A stretch of 64,000 nucleotides of DNA from an uncultured Bacteroidales bacterium (GCA_905234765.1 CAJOIF010000001.1:124001-188000), one strand, 5' to 3'. Counted from the first letter of the stretch, positions 43,701 to 52,874 are shown. The notes: generated from the letters alone by a model not told the origin. Numbers and translations are program-made.

Positions 43701-46700
43701 GGTCTGCACGCCGTTGCTGACGTTTATTTTCTTGTCCAAGCGCACTTCGTCGCCATGAAGCAACTGCACCCTGATGTCCACATTCTTGGCCGAGCTGCCG
43801 ATGCTAAGTTGTACCTCCTCGCCAGGATGTGCGGTCGACTTGTCCAGATGTGACCACTCCATCGCAGTGAAAGGCATTTTCTTGGAACCGTTGTCAAACA
43901 CGGTGAACTGCTGCGAACTCTTGGCCAAGGGGTCGTCCAAACTCGACAGTTCCACCACATATTTTCCAGGCTCCAAAGCCTTACCTTCATACAACTTGGC
44001 CTTGTCATCCACAGTCATTGTGGCCTCATCCACCAATGTTTTGTTTTGCTTGTCATAGAAGCTAAACTCGGGGAAGAAGCGAGCCAATTCCTCATCATTC
44101 AACAACTGCCTATCCAGCGTTTCGCTGTGCCCCACTGCCTCAAAGTAGTTGATTTTGGCCACATCCTCATAGCGGTAAATTTTACGTGTGACACGACTCT
44201 TGGCAGGCTGCCAGCTGAGGTTGCTCACACTAATCTGGTACTTGCCGATGTCCGATTTCTCCACTTCTGAAGGCAAGTCGGTGCTGATGGCGATTTCGTT
44301 GTAGCCGGCACGGATGCTATAGGTGTCGGAATGTGTTTCTCCTTGCTTGCTCGTGGCGGTCACCTCGATTTCGTAGGTGAACACAGGTTGCTTTTCGGGT
44401 GCGATGGTCAACGAAGGTTTCAGGTTGAAGGTGACGGCAAACTTGCCGTTCTCGTCGGTGCGGGCCTTGCCGTAGGTGATTTGCTCGTCTTCGACGGTCG
44501 GGTACCACCACCACCAGCAACGCCACGGGAAAGAAGTCTTGCGGATGACGCGATAACTGTATTCCACATCGTCCAGACCGAAACCAGCGTAGGCCTTCAC
44601 GTCGCCGCGAACGGTCACCTCTTGATTGAGTTTGTATTGTTCTTTCGGTTGCTCAAAATTGACCTCAAAAGTGGGGCGCTTGTATTCCTCCACTCGGATG
44701 GTGGTGCTGCCTTGTTTGGCGTTGAGGTGGAACACACCGTTTAATCGGTCGGTGGGGATGACGAAGGAGCCGCTGAACGAGCCGTATTCATCGGTCTTGA
44801 AATCAGCCGAGCTGATCTCCTGCCAATTGGCATCCTTAAAAGAGACCTTTTCCGAATAATTGTTTACCAATGCCTTGTCGTCACCCTGACTACGCACGAC
44901 GATGCCTTGGAAATAGACGGTCTGTCCAGGACGGTAGATGGCGCGGTCGGTGAAGAGCTTGGTGTTATAGGTCTCATTGTTGTTTTGATAAGGTCTATAG
45001 AGCCTGAAATAGTTGGAAGATAATAAGTTATCATCACCTTTGCGCAGATTGATGCTAAATGAATTCTCGTCTTTTTTGCTCAACTGCACCATGCCGTTAC
45101 GGTCGCTCTTGGGCGTTTCGATGATGATGGTCTTGTATTCACGGGCTTTGTAGTCCCACTCGGTGCGGTAGACCTCAACGGTGACCCCTTCCATGGTTTT
45201 TCCCGTCTTGCGGTCGACGGTTACCACGGTCATCTTGTCATCCTTTTGGTCGGTGACGAAACCCAAATTTGATACTTGGAAATTGATTACCAGCGTCTTA
45301 TCCTCATCCTTGATACCTTTTTCGGTAGAGGCTATCAGGTAATAGATGCCTTTTTCCAAGGCAGGAAGGGCTATCAAGGTGCTGTGTTGACGGTAGTCAG
45401 TCTCGGCGGGCAAATTGAGTTCTTGCTCAGCGATGGCGGACTTTTTGTTCAATTCCTTCAACAAATCCTCTTTGCTCAATCTGCCATAAGAGGCCAAATC
45501 TTTCTCGCTCACCTTCACGATTCTGTAATAAGGTGCCGATGTGTTGCGGTATTCCAACACGGCGGGAATGGCTTCCTTAGACAGCTGCACTGAGTTGAGC
45601 GTGAGGTCAATCTCCGACTCCTCGATGCGTTTGATGAGGTTCTGGCAGTTCTTCGCACCCTTGGACTTCGGGAACTGGGCGACGGCCTCTTCGCACATGG
45701 CCTTGGCTTTCTTGTAATGGTCGAAATAGGCACTGTCGCTGCTGTTGTGCTCGCATTGGTTTATCATGTTCCGCGCTATCAGCGAGGTGATTTCGGCAGA
45801 GAGCGGATTGTCCTTGTGTTGCGCCTTCAGACCTTCCATCGCAGCCTGGTATTGTGCGTCTTTCTGCAAGATACCATTGACAAATCCAAAACGATTGAAG
45901 TCGTTGTAAATCAGCACATCCTCGTTGCTTTCCTTGAGGTTGTAGGCAATGAGGTCTTGATATATCTTCAGGCATTTGATGAGGGGATTGTCGGCCTCGC
46001 CCAAATCCACTTTCACGAAGTCTTTGGCAGGCAGCCACCAGGCATCGGTGTCGCCTTCGGCATCGTCGGCGTTGGCTTGTTCCTGATAGTATTTCGCCAC
46101 ACGGTGAAACATAAACTCGAACAGCGAAGCCTCGTAGTCGATATGCTCCAGGGCCTCTTTGGAGAGGTTGTCGTAAAAGCTCAAGAAATCCTGCGTCTCA
46201 ACTTTTTTCAAAGCCTCGACAGGCTTCAACGCCTCAGCGTAGTGCTGGTTGATGCGGGTCTTGAAACTTCCCTTGTCCCAATACTTCATCTCCACTTTGT
46301 CCAACTCCCCGTCAATGGGCAGGTTTTGGCTGATGCGCCAATCGTTTTCGTCCAAATAATCGGCGTATGCCTTGGCGATTTCCTCATGCAGCAAGGCATT
46401 ACAGACCTCATTCAATTGTCCTATTTTTGATTCGACATATTGGATGAAATGCTGGTCGGGGTCTTCCTCGACGGTGAACTGGAAGATTTTCTGCCGATAG
46501 AGATAGGTTTTCAGCAGTTGCACCTGGTTTTTGTCCTTGGCTGCCTGTTTCTCGATGGCATCCAGTTCTTTCTCAGCCGATTCCGGCAGGTTCTTTTCAA
46601 GGTTTTCTTTGACTTTTTTCCACATAGCTTCATAATTGTTTGTTGGCGATTTGAAGGCAAGCAGCCCAACCGCCACGACGACCACTGTCGCGACGATAAT

Positions 46701-46715
46701 TCCAATGCGTTTCAT
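40704..46715 (-). CDS. Alpha-2-macroglobulin family protein, thioester lost
   Basis: A 2003-residue protein with an N-terminal membrane helix or signal anchor (about residues 4-22). A helical N-terminal part follows, then repeated macroglobulin beta-domains with an MG2-like region near residue 600-800 (GQTVYFQGIVVRSQ and EEYKRPTFEV). The A2M core is near 1250 (SFTMPDALTRWRLMLLAYT), followed by the alpha-helical thioester-type domain after about 1450. In family members that trap proteases this domain holds CxEQ; here the aligned stretch reads TDRAETAF near 1463, without Cys or Gln. A 10-residue insertion (GPSTGSGAST, about 1340) is encoded by a dispersed repeat. ATG 46715 is chosen because the hydrophobic anchor starts there. 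Confidence 0.93.
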   Translation of the reverse strand: MKRIGIIVATVVVVAVGLLAFKSPTNNYEAMWKKVKENLEKNLPESAEKELDAIEKQAAKDKNQVQLLKTYLYRQKIFQFTVEEDPDQHFIQYVESKIGQLNEVCNALLHEEIAKAYADYLDENDWRISQNLPIDGELDKVEMKYWDKGSFKTRINQHYAEALKPVEALKKVETQDFLSFYDNLSKEALEHIDYEASLFEFMFHRVAKYYQEQANADDAEGDTDAWWLPAKDFVKVDLGEADNPLIKCLKIYQDLIAYNLKESNEDVLIYNDFNRFGFVNGILQKDAQYQAAMEGLKAQHKDNPLSAEITSLIARNMINQCEHNSSDSAYFDHYKKAKAMCEEAVAQFPKSKGAKNCQNLIKRIEESEIDLTLNSVQLSKEAIPAVLEYRNTSAPYYRIVKVSEKDLASYGRLSKEDLLKELNKKSAIAEQELNLPAETDYRQHSTLIALPALEKGIYYLIASTEKGIKDEDKTLVINFQVSNLGFVTDQKDDKMTVVTVDRKTGKTMEGVTVEVYRTEWDYKAREYKTIIIETPKSDRNGMVQLSKKDENSFSINLRKGDDNLLSSNYFRLYRPYQNNNETYNTKLFTDRAIYRPGQTVYFQGIVVRSQGDDKALVNNYSEKVSFKDANWQEISSADFKTDEYGSFSGSFVIPTDRLNGVFHLNAKQGSTTIRVEEYKRPTFEVNFEQPKEQYKLNQEVTVRGDVKAYAGFGLDDVEYSYRVIRKTSFPWRCWWWWYPTVEDEQITYGKARTDENGKFAVTFNLKPSLTIAPEKQPVFTYEIEVTATSKQGETHSDTYSIRAGYNEIAISTDLPSEVEKSDIGKYQISVSNLSWQPAKSRVTRKIYRYEDVAKINYFEAVGHSETLDRQLLNDEELARFFPEFSFYDKQNKTLVDEATMTVDDKAKLYEGKALEPGKYVVELSSLDDPLAKSSQQFTVFDNGSKKMPFTAMEWSHLDKSTAHPGEEVQLSIGSSAKNVDIRVQLLHGDEVRLDKKINVSNGVQTLSYKVTEQDRGGLAWRYVFVKENSFNTERLSVSVPFDNYDLNVKLATMRDKLSPGAEETWEVTVSDYKDKPLEAALLAGMYDASLDEFARNYWWFDMHPSGVYGKSFGTDGHGFTSSRTVVEFFHVAELFNFSLPSDAPFFDFGYEYTGRGFRKCRGVKDVYMCVEESVAVDYEVPLRAKANAVVGAALAPDGNEEMAETENTVSEAESSESSKEPAEPTLRENFNETAFFFPQLRTNKDGSATFSFTMPDALTRWRLMLLAYTKDRKTGSNNYTFTSSKPVMIMADMPRYMYDNDELWFVANVINTGDEAVTPKAKLEIFDAATMQPVHIIVTDGPSTGSGASTIPMEQILPGRSKEVRWKVKAQYGLELLAFRFTAYAGEFSDAEQHLLPVLSSEIFMTQTLPITVKAETEQTFDFEAIANPDSHERDYSLTLNFSTNPVWYAVQALPYLANISTDRAETAFYVFYANTLSSYIADNIPNLLAYIKKWQIETPDALLSQLEKDQDLKAIMLQETPWVLEAKSETEQRSRIATLFVVNTMRGQQTRALQLMQQKQKYNGGWPWMDGMPESAYITTYILTGFGKLQQMGAWNSLSKSDQNTAQSICDKAVRYLEYDVAETYRYMKKYSKGKDWPIGSTTLAELYALSFFKEQNSDKDFATAKKYYLNSLDKEWTSFNFNQRSKGALVLYRNGNEKTAKLMIQSFKECAQKNEQIGMYWPKKYFSFESHIATHANIMAAFAEIDQDQEMIDQLRVWLLTQKQTNSWENSASTADAIYALLMRGSDWFAEGKEVTLHFGNMPISTEGGVAGTGFIQRRWNANEVTTDMRQLTVNNPTNHLVWGGLFRQYFVPIDEVKKDESGFTIKRELFVETVTDKGKLLVPVEKQALKVGDKLTVKITFTSQQDMSYVFVKDLRAAGFEPIEQISRYEYNDRMSYYQSNTDTDMEFFIERLPKGTHQLEYSMFVTKEGYLNNGYALIQCQYAPEFSAYSDGMKVKIGD
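42672..42695. repeat. CCCTTCGACAG-type dispersed repeat inside the A2M gene
   Basis: GGCC...GGCC ends flank the core CCCTGAGCCTGTCGAAGGG (42675-42693), which matches the mvaD copy with one difference. It is read in frame in the A2M gene, in a different reading frame from that used in mvaD. Confidence 0.9.
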
Positions 46716-46739
46716 ATTAAAAAGGTTTTTTATAGAACG

Positions 46740-46747
46740 CAAAAATA
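46740..46747 (-). promoter_or_regulatory. -7 promoter box for the A2M gene
   Basis: TATTTTTG on the minus strand, 24 bases before the ATG. Confidence 0.6.
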
Positions 46748-46771
46748 GCAAATATCGTGCAAAAATATTCC

Positions 46772-46779
46772 TATTTTTG
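46772..46779 (+). promoter_or_regulatory. -7 promoter box for the polyprenyl synthase gene
   Basis: TATTTTTG, only 4 bases before the assigned GTG. Either the transcript is leaderless or translation starts slightly later. Confidence 0.5.
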
Positions 46780-46783
46780 CCGC

Positions 46784-47638
46784 GTGAAAACTTTGAACCC
46801 TATCATTGAACCCATCGCCGCTGATTTGGCGCAATTTGAGGCTTTTTTCGCGCAGACCCTGCAGGCTGAAACCGAGCCCATGAACGCCATCATGCACTAT
46901 GTGAGCGAAACGAAAGGCAAGCGCCTGCGCCCGTTGTTGGTACTTCTTTCCGCAAAACTTTTTGGCGACATCAACGAACAGACCCTCCGCGCGGCCACTT
47001 TTGTGGAGATGGTGCACAACGCGACGCTCATCCATGATGACGTGGTGGATGACGCCGACCTGCGACGAGACAAGGCCTCAGTCAAAGCACAGTTCGGTAA
47101 CCTCTCGGCGGTACTGACCGGCGACTACCTCCTGGCCAAGGCCATGCTGCTCCTCACCCACCCTGACGACCATGCTATCTTACAAGAGATGCTTCGCACT
47201 ACCGCCGCCATGAGCGAAGGGGAACTGATGCAGAGTTGCCCATGTCATTCCGAGCCATGTGAAGGCATAGATACGCTCACCTTGCAGGTTCGGTATGACA
47301 TGCCTTCACAAGGCGAAGCGAATATATGGGCAACTCATTACCTTGACATCATCACCCGCAAAACAGCCCTATTGATGCGTTCATGCTGCGTGGCCGGTGC
47401 TCTTTCAGTGAACGCCACCAAAGAGCAGATTCAATACATCGCCGACTTCGGGCTCAATTTTGGAATTCTCTTCCAATTGCGTGACGACCTCCTCGACAGC
47501 GAAAACACCGAACTGGCCCAGGCGTTGTCGCCTGAGTATCTGCAAAAAACCTTGGATTCGCTCAAGTATTTCCCAGCTTCGGAAACGTTAGAAGCCCTTC
47601 GGATACTGACGCTGTTTTGCGCCTCAAGGACAGAATAA
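46784..47638 (+). CDS. Polyprenyl diphosphate synthase
   Basis: A 284-residue trans-prenyltransferase that lengthens isoprenoid chains. The first Asp-rich motif is LIHDDVVDDADLRRD near residue 78, preceded by KRLRPLLVLLSAKLFG, and the second is LRDDLLDSE near 235. Between SEGELMQ and HYLDIITRKTALLM, relatives have only a few residues, whereas this protein has about 27 extra (SCPCHSEPCEGIDT...PSQGE), encoded by the palindrome 47241-47309. ATG starts are absent near the N-terminus; GTG 46784 is chosen, and a TTG three codons on is possible. It could supply the MenA tail. The C-terminus is short for the family. Confidence 0.88.
   Translation: MKTLNPIIEPIAADLAQFEAFFAQTLQAETEPMNAIMHYVSETKGKRLRPLLVLLSAKLFGDINEQTLRAATFVEMVHNATLIHDDVVDDADLRRDKASVKAQFGNLSAVLTGDYLLAKAMLLLTHPDDHAILQEMLRTTAAMSEGELMQSCPCHSEPCEGIDTLTLQVRYDMPSQGEANIWATHYLDIITRKTALLMRSCCVAGALSVNATKEQIQYIADFGLNFGILFQLRDDLLDSENTELAQALSPEYLQKTLDSLKYFPASETLEALRILTLFCASRTE
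47241..47309. repeat. Palindromic repeat inside the polyprenyl synthase gene
   Basis: Two overlapping inverted pairs: CATGTCATTCCGA (47241-47253) with TCGGTATGACATG (47290-47302, one mismatch), and GTGAAGGCAT (47259-47268) with ATGCCTTCAC (47300-47309, perfect). In frame, no stop. Confidence 0.85.
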
Positions 47639-47680
47639 GCTTCATCGAAAGATAATCAGTGGCAAAATGTGAAATTTTTG

Positions 47681-47688
47681 TACTTTTG
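47681..47688 (+). promoter_or_regulatory. -7 promoter box for metG
   Basis: TACTTTTG, 26 bases before the ATG. Confidence 0.65.
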
Positions 47689-47714
47689 CATCCGTTTTTC
47701 AATATTACAACACC

Positions 47715-49775
47715 ATGGAATCAACGAACAAACCCTTCAAGCGTTACACGGTAACCACGGCCTTGCCTTATGCCAACGGCCCTGTCCACATCGGTCACTT
47801 AGCCGGCGTTTATATCCCCGCCGACACCTATGTCCGCTACCTGCGAATGTGCGGTCAGGAAGTGCTGTTTGTCGGTGGTTCCGACGAGCACGGCGTGCCG
47901 ATTACGATTAAGGCTGAGAAAGAGGGCGTTACGCCGCAGGATATTGTCGACCGTTACCACGAAATCATCAAGAAATCTTTCGAGGAACTGGGCATCAGCT
48001 ACGATATCTACTCCCGCACCTCGTCAAAGATGCATCGTGCCACGGCCCAAGAGTTTTTCAAGAAACTCTACGACGAAGGCAAGTTCATCGAGAAGGAGAC
48101 CGAGCAATATTTTGACCCTGAACGTCAGAAGTTCTTGAGCGACAGATACATCGTCGGCACTTGCCCGAAATGCGGTGCCGATGGCGCCTACGGCGACCAA
48201 TGCGAGAAATGCGGCTCGTCTTTGAGTCCTGACGAACTCATCAACCCGCATTCGCAACTCAGCGGCGCGGCCTTGGTGAAAAAACCGACAAAGCACTGGT
48301 ACCTGCCTCTCGACCAATACGAAGGCTGGCTCCGCGAGTGGATCCTCGAAGGCCATAAGGAGTGGAAATCCAACGTTTACGGCCAAGTGAAGAGCTGGCT
48401 CGATGGCGGCCTGCAGCCCCGCGCCGTCACCCGCGACCTCGACTGGGGCGTTCCCGTCCCGATTGATGGTGCCGACGGCAAGGTGCTGTACGTGTGGTTT
48501 GATGCGCCTATCGGTTATATCAGCAACACCAAAGAGATTTGCGAGCAACGTGGCGAGAACTGGGAAAAGTGGTGGAAAGACCCCGAGACCAAGCTGGTTC
48601 ATTTCATCGGCAAGGACAACATCGTATTCCACTGCATCATCTTCCCCTGCATGATGAAGGCTTATGGCGACTATATCATGCCCGACAACGTGCCCGCCAA
48701 TGAATTCCTCAATCTTGAAAACGACAAGATTTCGACCTCGCGCAACTGGGCTGTGTGGTTGCATGAATACCTTGAGGAATTCCCTGGAAAACAGGATGTT
48801 CTGCGTTATGTCTTGACCGCCAATGCGCCTGAGACTAAGGACAACAACTTTACTTGGAAAGACTACCAAGACCGCAACAACAACGAGCTGTTGGCCATCT
48901 TCGGCAACTTCGTCAACCGCACTTTGGTACTGACACACAAGTATTACGAAGGTGCGGTACCCGCCTTGGGTAACCTCAACGATACTGACAAAGCCGCCAT
49001 TGAGGAGATGAACGGCTATCCTGCCAAGATAGGTCGTCTCATTGAGACCTACAAATTCCGTGAGGCCCTCTCTGAGCTGATGAATCTTGCCCGACTTGGC
49101 AACAAGTATCTCACTGATAATGAGCCTTGGAAACAAATCAAGACTGACCCCGAGCGCGTCAAGACCGTGATGGCCATGTCGTTGCAGATTGTGGCGCATT
49201 TGGCCATTTTGAGCGAGCCTTTCCTGCCTTTCAGCGCGAAGAAGTTGCAGCAGATGATTGGCTTGACCGTCAAGGGGTGGAACGATGCAGAGAACACCAT
49301 TTTGCTGCCCGAAGGCAATATCATCAACCAGCCGGAACTGTTGTTTGAGAAGGTCGAGGACAGTGTAGTTGCCGCCCAACTGCAAAAGTTGGAAGACACC
49401 AAGAAAGCCAACCAACTCAACGCTTGGAAGCCTGCCGAAGTGAAGCCCGTCGTAAGTTTCGACGACTATATGAAGGTTGACATCCGCGTGGGTACCATCC
49501 TTGAGTGCCAGAAGGTGCCGAAGGCCGACAAACTGCTCCAATTCCACATCGACGACGGCATGAACAAGCGCACCATCGTGAGCGGCATCGCCAAATACTA
49601 CACCGAACCTGAGAAACTTGTAGGAAAACAAGTGTGCTTCATCGCCAACTTCGAGCCGCGCAAACTCAAAGGTGTGGTCAGTGAGGGCATGATCCTTTCC
49701 GCCGAGGACAAGGACGGTCGCCTCGTATTACTCACCCCCAGCGATTTGGTCGCTGCGGGTTGCAGCGTTGGGTAA
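47715..49775 (+). CDS. metG: Methionyl-tRNA synthetase
   Basis: Charges tRNA-Met. The 686-residue enzyme has HIGH (25-28), a zinc knuckle with CPKC and CEKC near residues 153-170, the KMSKS-type loop KISTS (338-342), and a C-terminal tRNA-binding EMAP-like domain from about residue 575 ([34 protein letters not shown]). It ends 2 bases from the convergent menA gene. A 535-codon open frame antisense to it is a shadow. Confidence 0.98.
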   Translation: MESTNKPFKRYTVTTALPYANGPVHIGHLAGVYIPADTYVRYLRMCGQEVLFVGGSDEHGVPITIKAEKEGVTPQDIVDRYHEIIKKSFEELGISYDIYSRTSSKMHRATAQEFFKKLYDEGKFIEKETEQYFDPERQKFLSDRYIVGTCPKCGADGAYGDQCEKCGSSLSPDELINPHSQLSGAALVKKPTKHWYLPLDQYEGWLREWILEGHKEWKSNVYGQVKSWLDGGLQPRAVTRDLDWGVPVPIDGADGKVLYVWFDAPIGYISNTKEICEQRGENWEKWWKDPETKLVHFIGKDNIVFHCIIFPCMMKAYGDYIMPDNVPANEFLNLENDKISTSRNWAVWLHEYLEEFPGKQDVLRYVLTANAPETKDNNFTWKDYQDRNNNELLAIFGNFVNRTLVLTHKYYEGAVPALGNLNDTDKAAIEEMNGYPAKIGRLIETYKFREALSELMNLARLGNKYLTDNEPWKQIKTDPERVKTVMAMSLQIVAHLAILSEPFLPFSAKKLQQMIGLTVKGWNDAENTILLPEGNIINQPELLFEKVEDSVVAAQLQKLEDTKKANQLNAWKPAEVKPVVSFDDYMKVDIRVGTILECQKVPKADKLLQFHIDDGMNKRTIVSGIAKYYTEPEKLVGKQVCFIANFEPRKLKGVVSEGMILSAEDKDGRLVLLTPSDLVAAGCSVG

Positions 49776-49777
49776 AC

Positions 49778-50701
49778 TCAAAGCAGAAGCAACGTTCCGT
49801 ATACCAGCACCAACAAAAACGAAAGTCCGACCTGCCGGCCTAAAAACGGGTCAAGCAGTTCGGGCTTCGTCTTTTTGATGGCTTTTAATTCCCTGAAAAA
49901 CAAGGGAAAAAGCAACAAAAAAGCGAAAGAATAATAAGGGGCTTTTTTCAAGAAAAGGAACACCGTCAGACAAATAAAAGCCAAACCGATGAGCAGACAA
50001 TGGTAGACAAAAGCGTTTTTAAGGCCTAACTTTACCACAAGGCTGTTTTTGCCAGAAGCCTTGTCGTTCTCAAAATCACGCATATTGTTGATATTCAGCA
50101 CAGCGTTGGATAAAAAACCCATCGCTGTGGCAGGCAACAAGACGCTGAAATCAAGTGATTTTGTGGCCAAATAAAAGGTTCCCGCCACGGCAGCCCAACC
50201 AAAAAACAGGAAACAGAGCAAGTCGCCCAAGCCGCGATAACCGTAGGGATGCTTGCCAAGGGTATAAAGCAAGGCCGCCAAAACTGCACCTATGCCCAAG
50301 GCGGCAAAAACGGCCAGTTCTTTCCAAGTCAATCCGGCGAAGACGAAAAGCAACAAGGCACCGGAGATGAGGCACAAGGCAGCGGTGACGGCCAAGCCGC
50401 GTTTCATCTCTTTTTCGGTGATGGCGCCGCTTTGCATCTCACGCTGCGGGCCGACGCGCTTGGCGCTGTCGGTACCTTTCTTGAAGTCGCCATAGTCGTT
50501 GGCAAGGTTAGAGAGGACTTGCAGGAGAATAGCGGTGAGGGCAGTGAAAAGCATCACTTGTCGATTACTGTGGGACGCAGTGGTAAGTATGTCGCTGCGT
50601 CCCGCAGCGACCGACAATGAACTACCTAAAAGCACTCCTGAAAAAGAAAGCAGCAGCGTCCGAGGACGCGCTGCTTTCAACCATGTTTTAAGTGTGGCCA
50701 T
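49778..50701 (-). CDS. menA: 1,4-dihydroxy-2-naphthoate polyprenyltransferase (MenA)
   Basis: Attaches the polyprenyl tail to dihydroxynaphthoate in menaquinone synthesis. The 307-residue membrane protein has about eight helices and the UbiA Asp-rich motifs NLANDYGDFKKG near residue 65 and NMRDFENDKASG near 205. The segment AAGRSDILTTASHSNRQ (about 33-48) is longer than in relatives I recall and is encoded by an inverted repeat (50572-50611). Starts overlapping the DEAD helicase stop by one base, so they may be cotranscribed. Confidence 0.93.
   Translation of the reverse strand: MATLKTWLKAARPRTLLLSFSGVLLGSSLSVAAGRSDILTTASHSNRQVMLFTALTAILLQVLSNLANDYGDFKKGTDSAKRVGPQREMQSGAITEKEMKRGLAVTAALCLISGALLLFVFAGLTWKELAVFAALGIGAVLAALLYTLGKHPYGYRGLGDLLCFLFFGWAAVAGTFYLATKSLDFSVLLPATAMGFLSNAVLNINNMRDFENDKASGKNSLVVKLGLKNAFVYHCLLIGLAFICLTVFLFLKKAPYYSFAFLLLFPLFFRELKAIKKTKPELLDPFLGRQVGLSFLLVLVYGTLLLL
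50572..50611. repeat. Nested palindrome in the 5' part of menA
   Basis: Two inverted pairs: GGGACGCAG (50572-50580) with CTGCGTCCC (50595-50603), and GTCGCTGCG with CGCAGCGAC around TCC (50591-50611). Read in frame in menA. Confidence 0.7.
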
Positions 50702-52842
50702 TATCTCCTTCTCCCACCGCCGCGGCGTTTCGGTGAATAGTAATCATCGTCATGGCGGGTGGCACCACGGCGGCCACGGCCTGAATCACGCGAAGAGGAA
50801 TAGCCTCCACTGCGCGAGCTGCCACCTCTAGAGGAGCCACCCCTCGAACTCGAAGCACTTCCACCCTTCTTGCTGCCAAAGCCACGCTCTGCATTGCGTT
50901 GCTTGCGGCTCGGACGGTCGTCATCGTCAAAGAAGACATCAATGTTGTCCATGTGCTCTCTCCAGTCGGAGTCGAGCCACTCGCGGCCGTCGCGGGAACG
51001 TTCCGACTTGTAGAACGGCTTGTCATCGTCGAAGTCCTTCTTTCTCTTCTTTGACTTCTTCTCAAAGAAATCATCATCATGGCGGTCGCGTTTCTCGCGG
51101 AAATCGTCACGGTCGCGACGGCTTTCGCGGAACTCATCACGTTCCTTGCGCTCGCCACGGTCACGGAACTCTTTCTTCTCGCCGAAGTCTTTCTTTTCGC
51201 TGCTCTTCTTACGCTCGGGTTGGTCTTTGGCCACTTCCACCACGATGCCACGCGGATTCTTGTGCGGATCGGCAAAGCATTCGAGAATCATCGGCACGAA
51301 GCTCTCCTCGACATCCACGTAGGAATAATCGCCGAAGAGGTCGATACGGCCAATCGGGATGTTCTTGCTATGCGTGACGTCGTTAATCTTGCCGATGAGT
51401 TTCTGCGGCAGGATGTGGTCGTTTTTGCCCATGCCGAAGTATAGTCGCTGCATGGTCTCGTCACGATGCTCGCGTTCCTTCTTGCGTTCCTTACGGTCTT
51501 TCTTCTCGTCGCGCTCGTCGGCGTTGAGGTCGACGGCGTCCTTGTAGTAGTCGAGGAAACGGTTGAAGTTGAGAGCCACCATGCGGGTGATGAGTTCCTC
51601 GCGGCTCATCCATTCCAGCTTGCGGAACACGACAGGCAAATAGTCGTCGATTTCCTCGCGGTTGATGTCGACATGCTCGATACGGTCGATGTGGTTGAAA
51701 AGTTGTTTCTCGCAGACTTCCTTTCCAGTAGGAATCATGGCCTTCTCAAAGGGACGGCCTACGATTTTCTCGATCCTCTTGATCTTGCTCTTCTCGCGCA
51801 GGTTGATGAGGCTGATGCAGATGCCACGCTTGTCGGCACGACCCGTACGGCCGCTACGGTGCACGTAGGTCTCGATGTCGTCAGGCAGGTTGTAGTTGAT
51901 GATGTGTGTCAGTTCCTTCACATCGATGCCACGGGCAGCCACGTCGGTAGCCACCAGCAGTTGCAGGCTGCGTTTGCGGAAATGGTCCATCACGTTGTCG
52001 CGCATCCCTTGTGACAGGTCGCCATGCAGGGCGGCAGCGTTGTAGCCATCCTGAATGAGGTTGTCGGCAATCTCTTGGGTCTCCAGCTTGGTACGGCAGA
52101 ACACGATGCCATAGATGGACGGCGTGTAGTCGATGATGCGTTTCAGCACCGAGTAACGGTCCTTAGCGGCCATCATGTAGTAGATGTGGTCGACATTGGC
52201 GGTACCTGAGTTACGTTCGCCGACAGCCACTTTCACGGGGTCGGTCATGTACTTGTTGAGGATGGCTTCCACCTCCTTCGGCATGGTAGCCGAGAAGAGC
52301 ATGGTGTGACGTTCCTTGGGCATGTACTCGAGGATGTCGTCGACCTCCTCTTGGAAGCCCATGTTGAGCATCTCGTCGGCCTCGTCGAGGATCATCGTCT
52401 TCACGTTGCTGAAGTCGACGCGGTTGCGACGAATCATGTCGCGCAAACGACCAGGCGTAGCCACGATAATCTGTGGTTTCTTGGCCAGGTCCTTGAATTG
52501 CAATTCAATGCTGGCGCCGCCATAGACGGGCACAATCAGGATTTCAGGAATGTACTTGGCATAACTGCGCAAGTCACGGGTAATCTGCATGCAAAGCTCA
52601 CGCGTCGGACAAAGGATCAATGCCTGGACGCAACGTTGCTCGGCATCGATTTTGTTCAACAAAGGCAAGCCAAATGCGGCTGTCTTACCCGTTCCCGTCT
52701 GTGCAAGACCCACAAAGTCGGTCTCTCTTTCCAACAATACAGGGATGGTCTGCTCCTGTATCGGCATAGGATTCTCAAACCCCAGCTCCTTAATAGCCTT
52801 CAACAGAGCGGGATTCAATCCAAAATCGGTAAATTGTGTCAT
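50701..52842 (-). CDS. DEAD-box RNA helicase with DbpA-like domain and RGG tail
   Basis: A 713-residue DeaD/CsdA-like helicase. The Q motif (FTDFGLNPAL and GFENPMPIQEQTIP) starts the core; Walker A is AQTGTGKT near 47, the DEAD box is ILDEADEML near 153, SAT is LFSATM near 186 and HRSGRTGR is near 326. A DbpA-type RNA-binding domain lies near 470-550 (RLYFGMGKNDHI). The C-terminal 150 residues are a charged Arg/Asp/Lys tail, then RGG-like SSRGGSSRGG and GRGRRG. It likely unwinds RNA in ribosome assembly or cold adaptation. ATG 52842 fits the Q motif start. Confidence 0.95.
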   Translation of the reverse strand: MTQFTDFGLNPALLKAIKELGFENPMPIQEQTIPVLLERETDFVGLAQTGTGKTAAFGLPLLNKIDAEQRCVQALILCPTRELCMQITRDLRSYAKYIPEILIVPVYGGASIELQFKDLAKKPQIIVATPGRLRDMIRRNRVDFSNVKTMILDEADEMLNMGFQEEVDDILEYMPKERHTMLFSATMPKEVEAILNKYMTDPVKVAVGERNSGTANVDHIYYMMAAKDRYSVLKRIIDYTPSIYGIVFCRTKLETQEIADNLIQDGYNAAALHGDLSQGMRDNVMDHFRKRSLQLLVATDVAARGIDVKELTHIINYNLPDDIETYVHRSGRTGRADKRGICISLINLREKSKIKRIEKIVGRPFEKAMIPTGKEVCEKQLFNHIDRIEHVDINREEIDDYLPVVFRKLEWMSREELITRMVALNFNRFLDYYKDAVDLNADERDEKKDRKERKKEREHRDETMQRLYFGMGKNDHILPQKLIGKINDVTHSKNIPIGRIDLFGDYSYVDVEESFVPMILECFADPHKNPRGIVVEVAKDQPERKKSSEKKDFGEKKEFRDRGERKERDEFRESRRDRDDFREKRDRHDDDFFEKKSKKRKKDFDDDKPFYKSERSRDGREWLDSDWREHMDNIDVFFDDDDRPSRKQRNAERGFGSKKGGSASSSRGGSSRGGSSRSGGYSSSRDSGRGRRGATRHDDDYYSPKRRGGGRRR

Positions 52843-52874
52843 GAAAATTGAAAATATTGGTGTAATTGAGGCTG

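Noticed and set aside
48024..49631. 535-codon open frame antisense to metG
   Set aside because: The plus strand carries full-length metG with all motifs; the antisense frame has no recognisable domain or promoter and reflects codon composition.
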